A DNA stretch of 64,000 bases, from contig OZ038382.1 in NCBI GenBank assembly GCA_964036045.1, positions 129,394,556 through 129,458,555 of the forward strand, written 5' to 3'. Shown piece by piece: positions 1 to 12,145 of the stretch. The DNA is from Eutreptiella sp. 'Long Island Sound 2002' (taxonomy: Eukaryota > Euglenozoa > Euglenophyceae > Eutreptiales > Eutreptiaceae). The notes under the pieces are model-generated. The model was not told where the DNA came from, ran no database searches, and saw nothing but the letters and a program-made list of their open reading frames with translations. The position numbers and the translations under genes are program-made. Position 1 is the first letter of the stretch. The number at the start of each line of letters is the position of its first letter.

Positions 1-1381
1 CCTGATGATGGACGGTGCCCACTGGGGTGGCGCCCCAACTTGCTGGGCCATGGCGGCGACGGCGCGGGCGATCGCCGTGAGGTCTGGGCCGATGGCAGGC
101 TGGTCCGCCGGTGGCTGCAGGCCCCCTTTCGGTGCGGGGTGTTGCCACCATAGGGTGTAGCCCTTTTGTGTGTTATCGTGGAGGGTGTGCACGAGGCCTT
201 GGTGGTTGGAGATGGCGGTCTTGAGGGCTTCCGCTGCCTCGCGGTGGAGGGTGCGCGTGTAGGCCCAGATTCCGGTGGGGGGGGGCGCCCCGGTGTGGGA
301 TTCGGCTGTGGATCGGGGCCGGCTCGAGGGTGTGACTGGTGAGGGAGGGTCTGTGCAGCCCTTCGTGCAGGGGGGCGCACACGTGTGCCCTCCTGTCCGC
401 CCATCCCTGCTGGGCGCTTCCTGCGTCTGCTCCTGTGGGCAGTGGCACGATGACCACGTGCCAGGGGTGTGACCCCGGTACTACGGTGGGGTGTGTGGTG
501 TGCTCGTGAGCGTGTAGCCACACTGCGGTGTCTGCGTTCGCCGTCACGTAGTCCTCTCCCTCCGCTGTGTGGACGGTTTCGACGGCGGCCTTTCCCTCCA
601 GGGTGAGGAGGAGGTGTGTACCGGGGGGCTGCGCGTGCGTCTCCGCGTCCCGGAGCCACAGGTACGTGAGCGCCACGGTGCCGGGGAGGATTTCCCCCAA
701 CGTGAAGGTGCCTTCCGGTGATGCCCACTGCAGGGGCAGTGTGCGGCGTCCCCGCGAGTCGTTGGTGGCATGGTAGTCGTCGGGGAGCCGACGTTTGGTG
801 AGCCGGTGCGGCATGCGTTCGGTGGTGGCTGTGGGGGGGTCCCAATTGCATTCCTCCGGGGGGGGTGCGTCTGCGTTGTCCTCCTGGGGCTGGGCCAGCG
901 GGAGCGCCTGTGCATTGGGTGTGGCGTCGGGTACTCCGCTGTGCGTAAGGATTTAGAATCCCTCGGGGGTGAGTTGGAGGACGATGTCCCACTTCGCTGT
1001 TTGCTCTGGGGACCACTGGTGGGGCCCGTCCTGCGGTCGGTGGAGGGTGACCTGGTGGCCCCATCTCCAGCTGTGGTAGGCGAGGAGGCTGAGGACGGTG
1101 TCTTGCTCCGGGTCCTCCATGCTTTCCACGTATGCCGTCATGTCGGTGACGTCGACGGCGTACTCGTCCTCCCATTCTTGTGTGGGGCTGCCTCGAGGGG
1201 GGGGGGCGGTGGTGTACCCGTGGAGTTCCGGCCCCATGACGTCGGGCAGGTCGTGCTCGAGGGACGCCCGGTACTCGGCGGGCCCGTTGCTGGCTTCGTT
1301 GGTGGGGTGGTGGTGCCGCAGGGCGTTGGACAGGTGCGTCCAGGGCGCCCGCTCGCAGGGGGGGGGGGCGCAGGGGGGCAT
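1..1381 (-). pseudogene. LINE copy D: decayed ORF1 fragment, cut by the window edge
   Basis: Minus-strand reading frames here match, in the same order, the first ORF of the large LINE at 54.8-56.5 kb. Positions 953-1381 correspond to 56145-56537 and share a WSPEQ/WTPED segment followed by I-V-QLTPE-type residues. Positions 173-814 correspond to about 55.2-55.8 kb and share the segment THLLLTLEG (HHLLLTVQG in the other copy). Positions 1-172 continue with a QKGYTLWW / QRGYTIWW match and a QVGAPPQW / QVGAPETW match. The frames are joined by at least two shifts and a stop at 953, so this copy is broken, and its downstream part lies outside the window. The HLLLTxEG block and spacing look cupin-like, but no function is established. 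Confidence is high for homology to the other copy and low for function. Confidence 0.7.
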
Positions 1382-1399
1382 TATGCGGGCTGGGGTCCG

Positions 1400-4300
1400 C
1401 GGGGCCGCTTGCTGCGGGCTCGAGCTCCGGCGGGGTGAGGTCCATATGATGCTCCGTGTCCTCCGTGTGTTGGAGTTCCAGTTCTAGCAGGCTGTCGATG
1501 TCCAGGGCCATGGGGTCATCGTGCGCGTTCACGTGTTGGGGTGCTGCTTCATGGCACGGCGGGCGTGTGATGCTGGTGTTCGGGGCACGTGCCGCGGCCG
1601 GTGCGGGGTCTTGCGCCGGGGGAGGCGCGCCGTTTGGCGTGGTTGTGGTGTGTGGCTGCACGCTGGTGGCTGTCCTGGCCGGCGGTGTTGCCCCTGTGTG
1701 CGGTTCGGGTTGTGGCCGGTGGTGGGTGTTGAGCTGGCGCGAGGTGTGCGGGGATTCCAGGGGTGGTGCCGGTGGGGTGGGGTGCGGAGTCGGCGGGGCG
1801 CGGCTTCGTTTCTGTGTTGGTGGGCTGTGGTGTCCCGTGCCCCCGGGTGGGGGAGGGGGATGCGGTGCGGTATGGTGGTGTTGTGCTGTGTGGTGGCCTT
1901 CCCGTTGGGGGGGGGGGGCACCGTGTCCAGGTCTGGTGGGATGGGCTGTCGCCCGTGGTCTGTCCTCTGGCGGTGTGGGGCAGCCCCGCGTGGTCTCTTG
2001 ATCGTCCTCCTGGCGTGTTTCAATACGTGGGCCGTGCGGGGTCGGTGTGGCGTGGGGCCTGGGGTCTCCTGGGGCGGGGTGTGCGGGACTGGAGTGTCGC
2101 AACCAGGGGGGTGTGGTCGTGTGGTGCTTCGGGGTGTCGGCCCACCGTTGAGTGGGCCCAGTGGTGCGGGGTATTGCGTTCGCGGGGTCCGCGGGTCGGT
2201 GGGTCGCGGCTTCTCGGGCGTGTTGTGGCCCCGTTGCGGTGCCCCTGGGTGGTGAGTGGCGATGTGTGGCTGTGTTGTATCGTTTCCAAGGTGGGGGGGG
2301 GGCTATTTGCTCGGGTGTGGGGTGGGCCCGTGGTAGGTTGCCGGCGGGTAGCGTGTGTCGGGGCCTCACTGTGGGTGGGTATTCCGCGGTGTCCCCTTGG
2401 TGCGTCCCGTGGTGGTCTCTGGTCGGCTGGCTGAAGGGGGTTTTCGGGGTGTACCGCATCCATGGGGGCACCATTGTGTGTTGGGGCGCCGCAGCGGTGG
2501 GTGCGGCGGGTTGTGGGGTTGGGGCTTGTGTCGGTGTCGACCGTGTGGTTGGCGGCGGTGTGTCGTGTGTCGTCCTCGGCGGCTCCTCATGGTGGTATGT
2601 TGTGGTGGTGCCTGGGGGGTGGTCTTGGGCTTTGCGGTTCCTGGGAGGGTGCGTGACATGCGGGGTCGGGTTGGCTTGGGGGGGGGGGCGCGCGTGTGTG
2701 GGCTTGCGTGTTTATCTTCTGCTCCCCGCGTGGCCCCTTCCTCTGCCTGTCCCTTACTCCTCTCTTTTCGTTGGCTTGTTTGGCTTTGTTTTTTTTTTTT
2801 TTGAGGGGGGGGCTGGCTGGGGTGCTGTTAGTTTATTTGGCCGTGTGCCGGTGTCGGCGCTGGTGTGGGCGTGGGTGTCGTGGGGGACGGGGGTCGGGTG
2901 GCTGTTGTGCTCTGGGTTCCCTGTGTGTGCGCCGGCCCCCGGGCTTCCGGTTCCCAGGGCGCCGGTCCGGGGGGGGCTGACGGCGGGGGGTTGGCGGCAG
3001 TGGTGGCGTGGCGCTTGCGTGGGTGGCTGCGGCTCCTGGTTAGTGTCTGGGTGGCGTGGCCGGGCATGGGCGTGCGTGTGGGTGTGTTCATGGCGTGGGC
3101 TGATGGGGTGGCGGGCAGTGCGGGCGTGGTTGGTTTGTGTGGGTGTCGGGTATGTGTGCGCCGAAGGCGCAGTGGGTTGGGCTGGGGCAACGTGGGCGAT
3201 GCAATGGGTGGAGGAGATGCTGGTGACGCCTACGGGGGGGTGCTGTAGGCGTCGAAACAGTTTTGTGTTGTTGACGTGGGTGCTTCGGGTGACGCGCCGG
3301 GTGGCGACGGGGTTGGTGACGCTGATGGTGTCATAGGTGACGGGGCGGGCGCTGGGGGGGCCTGCGGCTCCGGTGGTCGCTGTAAGTGGTGAAGTGGGTG
3401 GTGGCGCGACTGGTGATGCCGGCGGTGAGGGTGCTGCCGGTGACGTCGATGATGAGGGCGCTGCGGGTGATGTCATGGGTGGTGGCGATGTTGATGTGGG
3501 TGTTGCAGGTGGTGTGCCGGTTGGTGGCGCCGCTGGTACTGTCCCTACGTAGGGTGTCGCCGGGGGTGCTGTGGGCGGTGGTGTCGTCGGTGGTGCCGAT
3601 GGCGAGGGTGACGCAGGCGATGCACTGGGTGACGGTGAGGCCGGTGCGTGCCGTAGGTGACGCGTTGGGAACGGGTGGTGGGGGGCCGGAGGGGGGTTTG
3701 CCGTTGGTGCAACGGGCGATGGTGGCGTTGGTGCCGCAGGTGGTGGCTTGGGTTATGGTGCTGTTGGTGATGCCGACAGGGTGGTTTGTCTGCCTGTCTG
3801 CCCGCGGAGTTGGTGCCGGCGTTGGGCGGTTGCCCGTGCGCGTGGTGGTCGGTGCGCCGGGCGTTTGGTTGGCGTGGTTGGGTGCGGGTGTGCGTGTTGG
3901 TGTGTACGTGGCGCGGGTTGCGGGGGGTCTGTGGGCGTCCGGTGCGCTGTTGCCGTGCGTGTGGTGGTTTGTGTTGTCTGGTGGAGCGTGGCCGGCGTGT
4001 GCGTTGCGTCGGTGTCGTGGGGTCTGGTTGGCGTGGGTGGTGTCGGTGTGGGTGTTTGGGGTTGGGTGCTGGTTGTGGGCGTGTCGTTCGCGCGGTGCGG
4101 TCGGGCGTGATGGTGGTGCTCCTGGCGACGTCGATGGTGACGGTGCTGCAGGTGGAAAGGGTGGGACGGCGGTGTTGGCGGTTTCCGGTGTGGGTGGTGT
4201 GGAATGTGGGGGTGTGGCAGGTGTGGTGCGGGGCGGATGGTGGTGTGCTTGGCAACGGCGTCGTGAGTGCTGCCGGGGGGGAGGGTGTTGTTGGTGGTGT

Positions 4301-4490
4301 TGTGGGCGGCCGGTGGCGGGTGGTGGTGGTGGTTGTGGCTGGACTGCTTGGTGGTTGTGGTGTCGGCGGGCAGCCCTGATGATGGGCCCTGGGTGTGTGG
4401 TGGCGGGTGGGCGTGCATGGTGGTGGTGACGGTGTGTCATTGCGGCTGGCGTTGGGTGCGGTACCGTTGGGCGTGTGGTTTGCGATAACT
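1400..4490. repeat. GT-rich low-complexity region
   Basis: The plus strand is dominated by G and T with very little A. It is built of loosely repeated phrases such as GGTGATG, GGTGGTG and GGCGAGGGTG, densest from 3190 to 4440. The flavour matches the diverged monomers at 56.8-60.6 kb, which lie in the same relative place upstream (minus sense) of the same LINE ORF. It is therefore plausibly the 5' region of copy D. Long frames on both strands are explained by composition, and I see no conserved protein in them. Confidence 0.45.
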
Positions 4491-4524
4491 GAGCACTCAC
4501 TCCTCCGGGTGACGCGGGCCTGGT

Positions 4525-4907
4525 GGTCCGGTAGCCAGTCCGGCAGGTGGCGCCGGGTGCTCACGCGTCCCTCCGGACGGCGGCTGTTCCGTAGCCGGCA
4601 GGGGCTGGGTTCGCTGCCGGGCGCACACACGTCCCTCCGGACGGCGGCTGTTTCGTAGCCGGCAGGGGCTGGGTTCACTGCCGGGCGCACACACGTCCGT
4701 CCGGACGGCGGCTGTTTCGTAGCCGGCAGGGGGTGGGTTCACCGCCGGGCGCACACACGTCCATCCGGACGGCTGCTGTTTCGTAGCCGGCAGGGGTTGG
4801 GTTCACTGCCGGGCGCACACACGTCCATCCGGACGGCGGCTGGTTCGTAGCCGGCAGGGGCCGGGTTCACTGCCGGGCGCACACACATCCATCCGGACGG
4901 CGGCTGT
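4525..4907. repeat. 64-bp tandem minisatellite, about six copies
   Basis: The anchor TCCGGACGG recurs at 4572, 4636, 4700, 4764, 4828 and 4892, exactly 64 bp apart. The unit also carries TTCGTAGCCGGCAGG and GCCGGGCGCACACACG. Copies differ at only a few positions. A more diverged copy lies at about 4525-4570. The exact period and low divergence indicate recent expansion. Confidence 0.92.
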
Positions 4908-5334
4908 CGCGCTGTGGGGACTGCGGAGCTTGGACTTGTTCTTGGCGGCTCGTTCGTCGTCGGGTGTGGGTGTTTGCTGTGGTGGTGTCGTGTTTTTGTG
5001 CCGTGGTGCGTGCTGGTGTGCGGTGCTGCGCGTGTGCCCTGCTTGGCCTGTGTGTGGCGCGCGCTCCTTGCCCCGGTGTGCCCTTGCGCAGGCGCGGGGA
5101 CACACCCTCTCTCTGGCAGGCCCGTTTGGCTCCATGGCAGGCCCTGTTGGCGCCCGGCTGTGGCCCGGCGCGCGGCAGTGGGGTCTGTGCACGCTGGGGG
5201 GGGGAGGGTTCGGACCCCTCCTCTCGCTTTCCCCGCCTTGTCCCTCTGTCCCTCTTCACCGGCCTGCCCTGCCTGCCAACCCTCTTCGTACCCGCTGGGT
5301 TGGCCTTGGCCGGACGGTTGGTCTTGGTGGTCTG
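4908..5334. other. GC-rich spacer, no gene seen
   Basis: This is unique-looking GC- and T-rich sequence between the 64-bp array and the first integrase unit. Open frames on both strands share no similarity with anything else in the window. The right edge is sharp: homology to the 3.96-kb unit begins at the TTATGTGCTCAACT phrase at 5335. Confidence 0.4.
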
Positions 5335-6258
5335 GTTATGTGCTCAACTTGTCGGCCAACAGTAAAGTGCCTAGAGATCCGTGAACTATGGTATGTTGCT
5401 TATATGTTGGCATATGCTTCGGTGATGTACCTCACCATGTGCCGGATCACGTGGTCACTTTGGCTTGGCACACGAGGCCTCACACAATTAGGTCTCAAAC
5501 TCATGAGCTGACTTGTGAAGCACGTCATGTACATAACTGGAGGGGTTTCGGAGCCAATGATGGGATATTCCTGGGCATCGATCTGCGGTTTATCCCACCC
5601 TTGTATACTACTCTCCGGTTTGACACATGCTTGGAGCATTTGAACATTTGCCGTATGCATTTTTGAGTATATAATTGAATTTTGGGCACTATGGTGTGAT
5701 TTGCCTGATTTTGCCATGTTGTGAGGTCATCTCCATGGGGCAGCTCTGCAAGCCCAATCGACCCCAAGCCCAAGCAAGGTTATGTCAGGGTAGGGCATGA
5801 TCCTGAGTGCCACTCTGGGCCATGACAGGCCACCTCCCCTATTGGCCTAGGATTTAGAGGCTTGGGAGTGAACACATTTTTGGGGTTTGTGTAGTGACTT
5901 TTGACACATGGCATTTAGCCATCTTATTTGACTGGGTTCAGGGCATCATGTTGGTGAGTCAGCGGAAGGTCTTGAGTCCAGGGAATGAGGGGTCTATGGC
6001 TGAGTCTGTGTATGTTAACCTCTTTCCCCAACTTTGCTTTATATTTGTTCATATGCCAATTTCAGGGCTTTCCTCTTTGGTGCAATTCTTGTACATGCCC
6101 GCCACCGTGGGACGACCGGTGTGCTGAACGGAAGCCCGCAGTGTGGATTGGATTGTGGATTGGGTTATTGCTGTATCTGTGGAATCTGGTTGCTGTTCAG
6201 GGTTGAAGGAGGATTGTACTTTCTTTTTTTTTGGATTTTGGACCCTTGATTTTGAAGA

Positions 6259-7542
6259 ATGCAATCGCTGATCAGGAGCAAGTCAGCAGGGGTGACAGGC
6301 GGAAGGGGCACAGCAGGGGCCGGTCCTGGTAGGGACCTTCTTTACAACCCGGTGTACACGGCTATACCGGAAGCCCCTATGCGGTCCGTGGCCATGGATG
6401 TATTCGCCATGCCGGAGGTCACCATGGAAGGAGAGAGCTATGACTGTGTCATTCTGGCGGTGGATGGGCACAGCGGGTATATCGTGGCGGTCCCGGGCAA
6501 GAAGTCCAAGAATAAGGACAAGAAGGACAAGCATGGAGTGGGTCTGCAGGCCAAGACCGTCACCAACGCCATGATCAGGCATTGGCTGATGATTCTTGAT
6601 GTCCCAGCTGTCATCTGCAGCGATCGGGGCAGTCAATTTGTGGGTATGTGGTTCAAGACGATGTGCAAGCGCATGGGGATTCGGCACGCCAAGACCGTGG
6701 CGTACCACAGCCGGTCGAATGGCCGGGCTGAGGTGGCCGGGCGGCAGATGTTCGAAAAGTTCAGCCAGCTGCACATCGACGAACCGGGCCGGAGTTGGTA
6801 CAATTCGCTGTGGAGAGTACTCCAGGCGTACCATGACCTTCCGGGACCCACTGGACTGTCGCCCCATCGTATCCTGTTCCTGCGGGATCGAGTGTCACGC
6901 ACTCTCCCGGGGTTGAACCATGGCAAAGTGGCCCGGGATGGGAATGCTATGAAGGCTGAGGTGGATGACACGGCGGCCAAGGTGTGCAAGGCACTTCAGG
7001 ACGAGCATGAGAAGAGGGCCAAGTACTTCAATCAGGGAAAGGTCCAGAAATATGCTCCCCAAGACACCGTGTGGGTGGAGCGGCACCACAAGGATGTCCT
7101 GTCCAGGCATCGGCAGGCGTCTTGGTATGTGCCGGGGGTAATCATGCGGAAGGTCGGGAAGGATGTGTATGTGGTTCGTGTGGGGGATAACAAGATCCTG
7201 GACCGCGACCATACCCAGCTTCGTCCCCGAGCACCAGACCCCAGCGGACGTCCCGACACCTTCGAGTTCACGGCCGGCGATGTGGACTCGGACGACGAGG
7301 GTGAGGACGACGACTTCACCGGCGAGAGGATCCTGGCGGACAAGCCGGACCCGGAGATGCCTGGGGGGAGGCTTCATAAAGTCCGTTGGAAGGGATTTGC
7401 CGCATTAAAGTATTCGTGGGAGCCTCCGAGCAGCTTTGTGCCGAGGTACACCACGGTCTGGATGGATTATCTGAAGAAGAAGAACATTTCTTTGGATGTC
7501 AAGGACGTGTTGGTCCATTTGGTGGCTGCAGTAGCACCGTAA
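6259..7542 (+). CDS. Chromovirus-type integrase with C-terminal chromodomain, unit 1
   Basis: A 427-residue protein. The catalytic triad is D47 (MDVF), D122 (CSDRGSQF) and E158 (NGRAEVAGRQ), with exactly 35 residues between the second Asp and the Glu, as in retroviral-type DD35E integrases. A basic C-terminal integrase region follows, with VWVERHHKD and SWYVPGVI near residue 275, then an acidic linker. A chromodomain occupies about residues 356-395 (ERILADK, KVRWKGF, SWEPPSSFV). Such a domain steers Ty3/gypsy chromoviruses to chromatin. The usual N-terminal HHCC zinc module is not visible; the ORF begins only 46 residues before D47. The start at 6259 is the first Met in frame. It would act in the nucleus by joining element ends to target DNA, but no reverse transcriptase accompanies it. 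Confidence 0.88.
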   Translation: MQSLIRSKSAGVTGGRGTAGAGPGRDLLYNPVYTAIPEAPMRSVAMDVFAMPEVTMEGESYDCVILAVDGHSGYIVAVPGKKSKNKDKKDKHGVGLQAKTVTNAMIRHWLMILDVPAVICSDRGSQFVGMWFKTMCKRMGIRHAKTVAYHSRSNGRAEVAGRQMFEKFSQLHIDEPGRSWYNSLWRVLQAYHDLPGPTGLSPHRILFLRDRVSRTLPGLNHGKVARDGNAMKAEVDDTAAKVCKALQDEHEKRAKYFNQGKVQKYAPQDTVWVERHHKDVLSRHRQASWYVPGVIMRKVGKDVYVVRVGDNKILDRDHTQLRPRAPDPSGRPDTFEFTAGDVDSDDEGEDDDFTGERILADKPDPEMPGGRLHKVRWKGFAALKYSWEPPSSFVPRYTTVWMDYLKKKNISLDVKDVLVHLVAAVAP

Positions 7543-8226
7543 TGGATCCCCCTTGGCATTTTTGGTCTTTTTTTTTTCAAGGGGAATGGGCGTTCATCCG
7601 GGGATTTTTGGGCCTTCATTGGCCATATAACCCCTTCACTGGATCTCCACATATATATATTTCATTGTGGTATACTTATTTAGGTTGACCGACGACGTTT
7701 CTCTATCTTTGATCCCCTTGGTCCATGTTGTAGATCAAGAGGAGACGGGATATGGCGTAGGGCACCGATTGTCAGTGTCCTCACCCCTCCCTTGGGGCAT
7801 GGGGGACGCCTACGACGTGTGTGGGGCCTCCCTGTGTCCTTGGAACATGGGGGGGGGGGTTTGGAGCCCATTGGGGTCCTCCTGTCCTCTCTTCAATGAT
7901 TTCCGAGCGGATACAACGCTCTGAGAAGGGGGGTGAAGCCGGTTCGGATCCCTGTGGCCATCTTTGGGTCACTTGGGGTGTGTATCTATGTGCCGGCAAG
8001 CCGCCATTGGGTGATGTCATACTCTCCGATCCACCTGACCTGACCCGATGTGATAGTGTGATAGGTTTGACCATTCCGGCTATGAGGGGCCATATTCAGT
8101 ACCGAGGTGCCGCCAGCTGAGATTTATATATCAGAATATCAGGAATCAACATGAATTTTTTTATCATCATGTTTCCGTAATTTTTCAGCCTTCCGTTCTG
8201 ATTGTCAATGTATCGGCGACTGTCAG

Positions 8227-8667
8227 TTGGCTCGCGATTTTGCGGTAACCGATTGTTTAACTGTTATTTACAGATGTTTTGGCGGAAACCCCGATGAAGG
8301 GTCAGATTTCATCAGTAAAGGGTTCGTTGCTTCCGCAATTTTCATATTATACACTCGCAAAATTAATTCGATTTTTTCAGACATTCAGCATCGGATTATT
8401 GACTTCCACATCGCCGCACTTGATATGATGAATCTTGAGTGGTCATACATTTTTCCCCAATCCCGAATCAGCCTTCCTTCTGTTATGCCCTTCATTTTCC
8501 TTGGAGATATTGTCGAAACAAAATTGATTCGTGAGGCCAATTCTGAAGAATCATATCTCCGGCTCACGGCGAGGAATACCAATTTCGAGAATTGGGTTGG
8601 GACTGCCTTGGTCTCAACTCAATTTACAAAGCATCAAATGTTTTTGGTGTGTGCACATGCCCAGTAG
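8227..8667 (+). CDS. Uncertain ORF conserved between the two tandem units, unit 1
   Basis: A 146-residue open frame downstream of the integrase, rich in Ile, Phe and Asn, with no motif I recognise. It is kept open in the second unit (12146-12622) with a handful of substitutions. Because the whole unit is nearly identical between copies, conservation is weak evidence for coding. It may equally be noncoding or terminal-repeat sequence of the ancestral element. No function is proposed. Confidence 0.2.
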   Translation: MARDFAVTDCLTVIYRCFGGNPDEGSDFISKGFVASAIFILYTRKINSIFSDIQHRIIDFHIAALDMMNLEWSYIFPQSRISLPSVMPFIFLGDIVETKLIREANSEESYLRLTARNTNFENWVGTALVSTQFTKHQMFLVCAHAQ

Positions 8668-10215
8668 CGCAAGGGATAATGGTCATGAGGGTAGAAAGTG
8701 ATATCTAACTCTTGGGCCATGCAACCGAACATTTTATTGCGACTCTCGAGTGTACCGCATGAGTGTTGGGGTTGCAAAGATATTTTTATTGGTTTCTTAC
8801 GTATTTTTAACGTGAAGTTATGTCCATGGGGGTGCATGGCATATCATGGTGGGAGCCACCTTTTGAGGGTATGTGTTATATTCATGGTATGTGCTTCGAT
8901 ATGCTCACGCCCATGTTATATATCTCCGTTTGTAGGAAGATATATGGAGTCATACGTGGCAAGGGCCTTGCCCATGCCTGAATGGTGAACTCCATGGCGC
9001 TAGACTAAGTCTACCGCTCATATAGTGCATGTGGGAGGGCTTACAGAGAGACCCACAAGCGCCACTATCAATTTTCCCATTTTCATGGTGCGTGTTGGGA
9101 GGAGGTTGGAAGGTGTCCCCATGCGTCCATGTGGGGATCCAAGTGGGGGGATTGTTTGCTAATGGTCCGAGGCGATTGTGTTTTGGGTCATATGCTGATA
9201 CCATGGGTCAGCGAAGTTATATACTGTTGTAAGTATCTTGAATTTGGCATTATTTGCATGTTTTTGACCTCATTTTATGCTCACGTTTGAACTTTATGTG
9301 CTCAACTGGGAGGCCAACAGTAAAGTGCCTAGAGATCCGTGAACTATGGTATGTTGCTTATATGTTGGCAGATGCTTCCGTGATGTACCTCACCATATGC
9401 CGGATCACGTGGTCACTTTGGCTGGGCACACGAGGCCTCACACAATTAGGTCTCAAACTCATGAGCTGACTTGTGAGGCATGCCATGTACATAACTGGAG
9501 GGGTTTCGGGGCCAATGATGGGATATTCCTGGGCATCGATCTTCGGTCCATCTCACCCTTGTATACTACTCTCCGGTTTGACACATGCATGGAGCTTTTG
9601 AACATTTGCCGTATGCATTTTTGAGTATATAATTGAATTTTGGGCACTATGGTGTGATTTGCCTGATTTTGCCATGTTGTGAGGTCATCTTCATGGGGCA
9701 GCTCTCCAAGCCCAATCGACTCCAAGCACAAGCAAGGTTATGTCAGGGTAGGGCATGATCCTGAGTGCCACTCTGGGCCATGACACGCCACCTCCCCTAT
9801 TGGCCTAGGATTTAGAGGCTTGGGAGTGAACACATTTTTGGGGTTTGTGTAGTGACTTTTGACACACGGCATTTAGCCATCTTATTTGACTGGGTTCAGG
9901 GCATCATGTTGGTGAGTCAGCGGAATTGTTATGAGTCCAGGGAATGAGGGGTCTATGGCTGAGTCTGTGTATGTTAACCTCTTTCCCCAACTTTGCTTCA
10001 TATTTGTTCATATGCCAATTTCAGGGCTTTCCTCTGGTGCAATTCTTGTACATGCCCGCCACCGTGGGACGACCGGTGTGCTGAACTGAAGCCCGCAGTG
10101 TGGATTGGATTGTGGATTTGGTTATTGCTGTATCTGTGGAATCTGGTTGCTGTTCGGGGTTGAAGGAGGATTGTATTTTCTTTTTTTTTGGATTTTGGAC
10201 CCTTGATTTTGAAGA

Positions 10216-11490
10216 ATGCAATCGCTGATCAGGAGCAAGTCAGCAGGGGTGACAGGCGGAAGGGGCACAGCAGGGGCCGGTCCTGGTAGGGACCTTCTTT
10301 ACAACCCGGTGTACACGGCTATACCGGAAGCCCCTATGCGGTCCGTGTCCATGGATGTATTCGCCATGCCGGAGGTCACTATGGAAGGAGAGAGCTATGA
10401 CTGTGTCATCCCGGCGGTGGATAGGCACAGCGGGTATATCGTGGCGGTCCCGGGCAAGAAGTCCAAGAATAAGGACAAGAAGGACAAGCATGGAGTGGGT
10501 ATGCAGGCCAAGACCGTCACCAACGCCATGATCAGGCATTGGCTGATGATTCTTGATGTCCCAGCTGTCATCTGCAGCGATCGGGGCAGTCAATTTGTGG
10601 GTACGTGGTTCAAGACGATGTGCAAGCGCATGGGGATTCGGCACGCCAAGACCGTGGCGTACCACAGCCGGTCGAATGGCTGGGCTGAGGTGGCCGGGCG
10701 GCAGATGTTCGAAAAGTTCAGCCAGCTGCACATCGACGAACCGGGCCGGAGTTGGTACAATTCGCTGTGGAGAGTACTCCAGGCGTACCATGACCTTCCA
10801 GGACCCACTGGACTGTCGCCCCATCGTATCCTGTTCCTGCGGGATCGAGTGTCACGCACTCTCCCGGGGTTGAACCATGGCAAAGTGGCGAGGGATGGGA
10901 ATGCTATGATGGCTGAGGTGGATGACACGGCGGCCAAGGTGTGCAAGGCACTTCAGGACGAGCATGAGAAGAGGGCCAAGTACTTCAATCAGGGAAAGGT
11001 CCAGAAATATGCTCTCCAAGACACCGTGTGGGTGGAGCGGCACCACAAGGATGTCCTGTCCAGGCATCGGCAGGCGTCTTGGTATGTGCCGGGGGTAATC
11101 GTGCGGAAGGTCGGGAAGGATGTGTATGTGGTTCGTGTGGGGAATAACAAGATCCTGGACCGCGACCATACCCAGCTCCGTCCCCGAGCACCAGACCCCA
11201 GCGGACGTCCCGGCACCTTCGAGTTCACGGCCGGCGATGTGGACTCGGACGACGAGGGTGAGGACGACGACTTCACCGCTGAGAGGATCCTGGCGGACAA
11301 GCCGGACCCGGAGACGCCTGGGGGGAGGCTTTGGAAAGTCCGTTGGAAGGGATTTGCCGCATTCAGGGGTTCGTGGGAGCCTCCGAGCAGCTTTGTGCCG
11401 AGATACACCACGGTCTGGATGGATTATCTGAAGAAAAAGAATATTTTTTGGATATCTAGGACATGTTGGTCCATTTGGTTGCTGCAGTAG
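10216..11490 (+). CDS. Chromovirus-type integrase with chromodomain, unit 2 (altered C-terminus)
   Basis: A 424-residue near-twin of the ORF at 6259. The DD35E residues D47, D122 and E158 are all kept. I count roughly 17 amino-acid differences, including R156 to W next to the catalytic Glu (NGWAEVAG). Silent differences appear few, which argues against strong purifying selection since the duplication. After KKKN a one-base deletion shifts the frame, so the last 14 or so residues differ and the ORF ends early at the CAGTAG. The chromodomain core (KVRWKGF, SWEPPSSFV) lies upstream of the shift and is intact. Confidence 0.85.
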   Translation: MQSLIRSKSAGVTGGRGTAGAGPGRDLLYNPVYTAIPEAPMRSVSMDVFAMPEVTMEGESYDCVIPAVDRHSGYIVAVPGKKSKNKDKKDKHGVGMQAKTVTNAMIRHWLMILDVPAVICSDRGSQFVGTWFKTMCKRMGIRHAKTVAYHSRSNGWAEVAGRQMFEKFSQLHIDEPGRSWYNSLWRVLQAYHDLPGPTGLSPHRILFLRDRVSRTLPGLNHGKVARDGNAMMAEVDDTAAKVCKALQDEHEKRAKYFNQGKVQKYALQDTVWVERHHKDVLSRHRQASWYVPGVIVRKVGKDVYVVRVGNNKILDRDHTQLRPRAPDPSGRPGTFEFTAGDVDSDDEGEDDDFTAERILADKPDPETPGGRLWKVRWKGFAAFRGSWEPPSSFVPRYTTVWMDYLKKKNIFWISRTCWSIWLLQ

Positions 11491-12145
11491 CACCGTAATG
11501 GATCCCCCTTGGCATTTTTGTTTGTTTTTGTGCAAGGGAGATGGGCGTGCATCCGGGGATTTTCGGGCCTTCATTGGCCATATACCCCCTTCGCTCGATC
11601 TCCACATATATATATTTCATTGTGGTATACTTCTTTAGGTTGACCGACGACGTTTCTCTATCTTTGATCCCCTTGGTGCATGTTGTAGATCAAGAGGAGA
11701 CGGGATATGGCGTAGGGCACCGATTGTCAGTGTCCTCACCCCTCACTTGGGGCATGGGGGACGCTTACGACGTGTCTGGGGCCTCCATGTGTCCTTCGGA
11801 CATGGGGGGGGGGGTTTGGAGCCCATTGGGGTCCTCCCGTCCTCTCTTCAATGATTTCCGAGCGGATACAACGCTCTGAGAAGGGGGCCGAAACCGGTTC
11901 GGACCCCTGTGGCCATCTTTGGGACACTTGGGGTGTGTATCTATGTGCCGGCAAGCCGCCATTGGGTGATGTCATACTGTCCCATCCACCTGACCTAACC
12001 CGATGTGATAGTGTGATAAGTTTGACTACTCCGGCTATGAGCGGCCATATTCAGTACCGAGGCGCCGCCAGCTGAGATTTATATATCAGAATATCAGGAA
12101 TCAACATGAATTTCTTTATCATCATGTTTCCGTAATTTTTCAGCC

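Noticed and set aside
3331-4690. Thr/His/Pro-rich minus frames of 380-390 codons
   Set aside because: They overlap each other in different frames over the same low-complexity DNA and match nothing conserved.
8658-8700. tRNA-like phrase CCCAGTAGCGCAAGGGATAATGG
   Set aside because: The D-arm-like start is not followed by an anticodon stem or a T-arm with GGTTCGA at the right distance.
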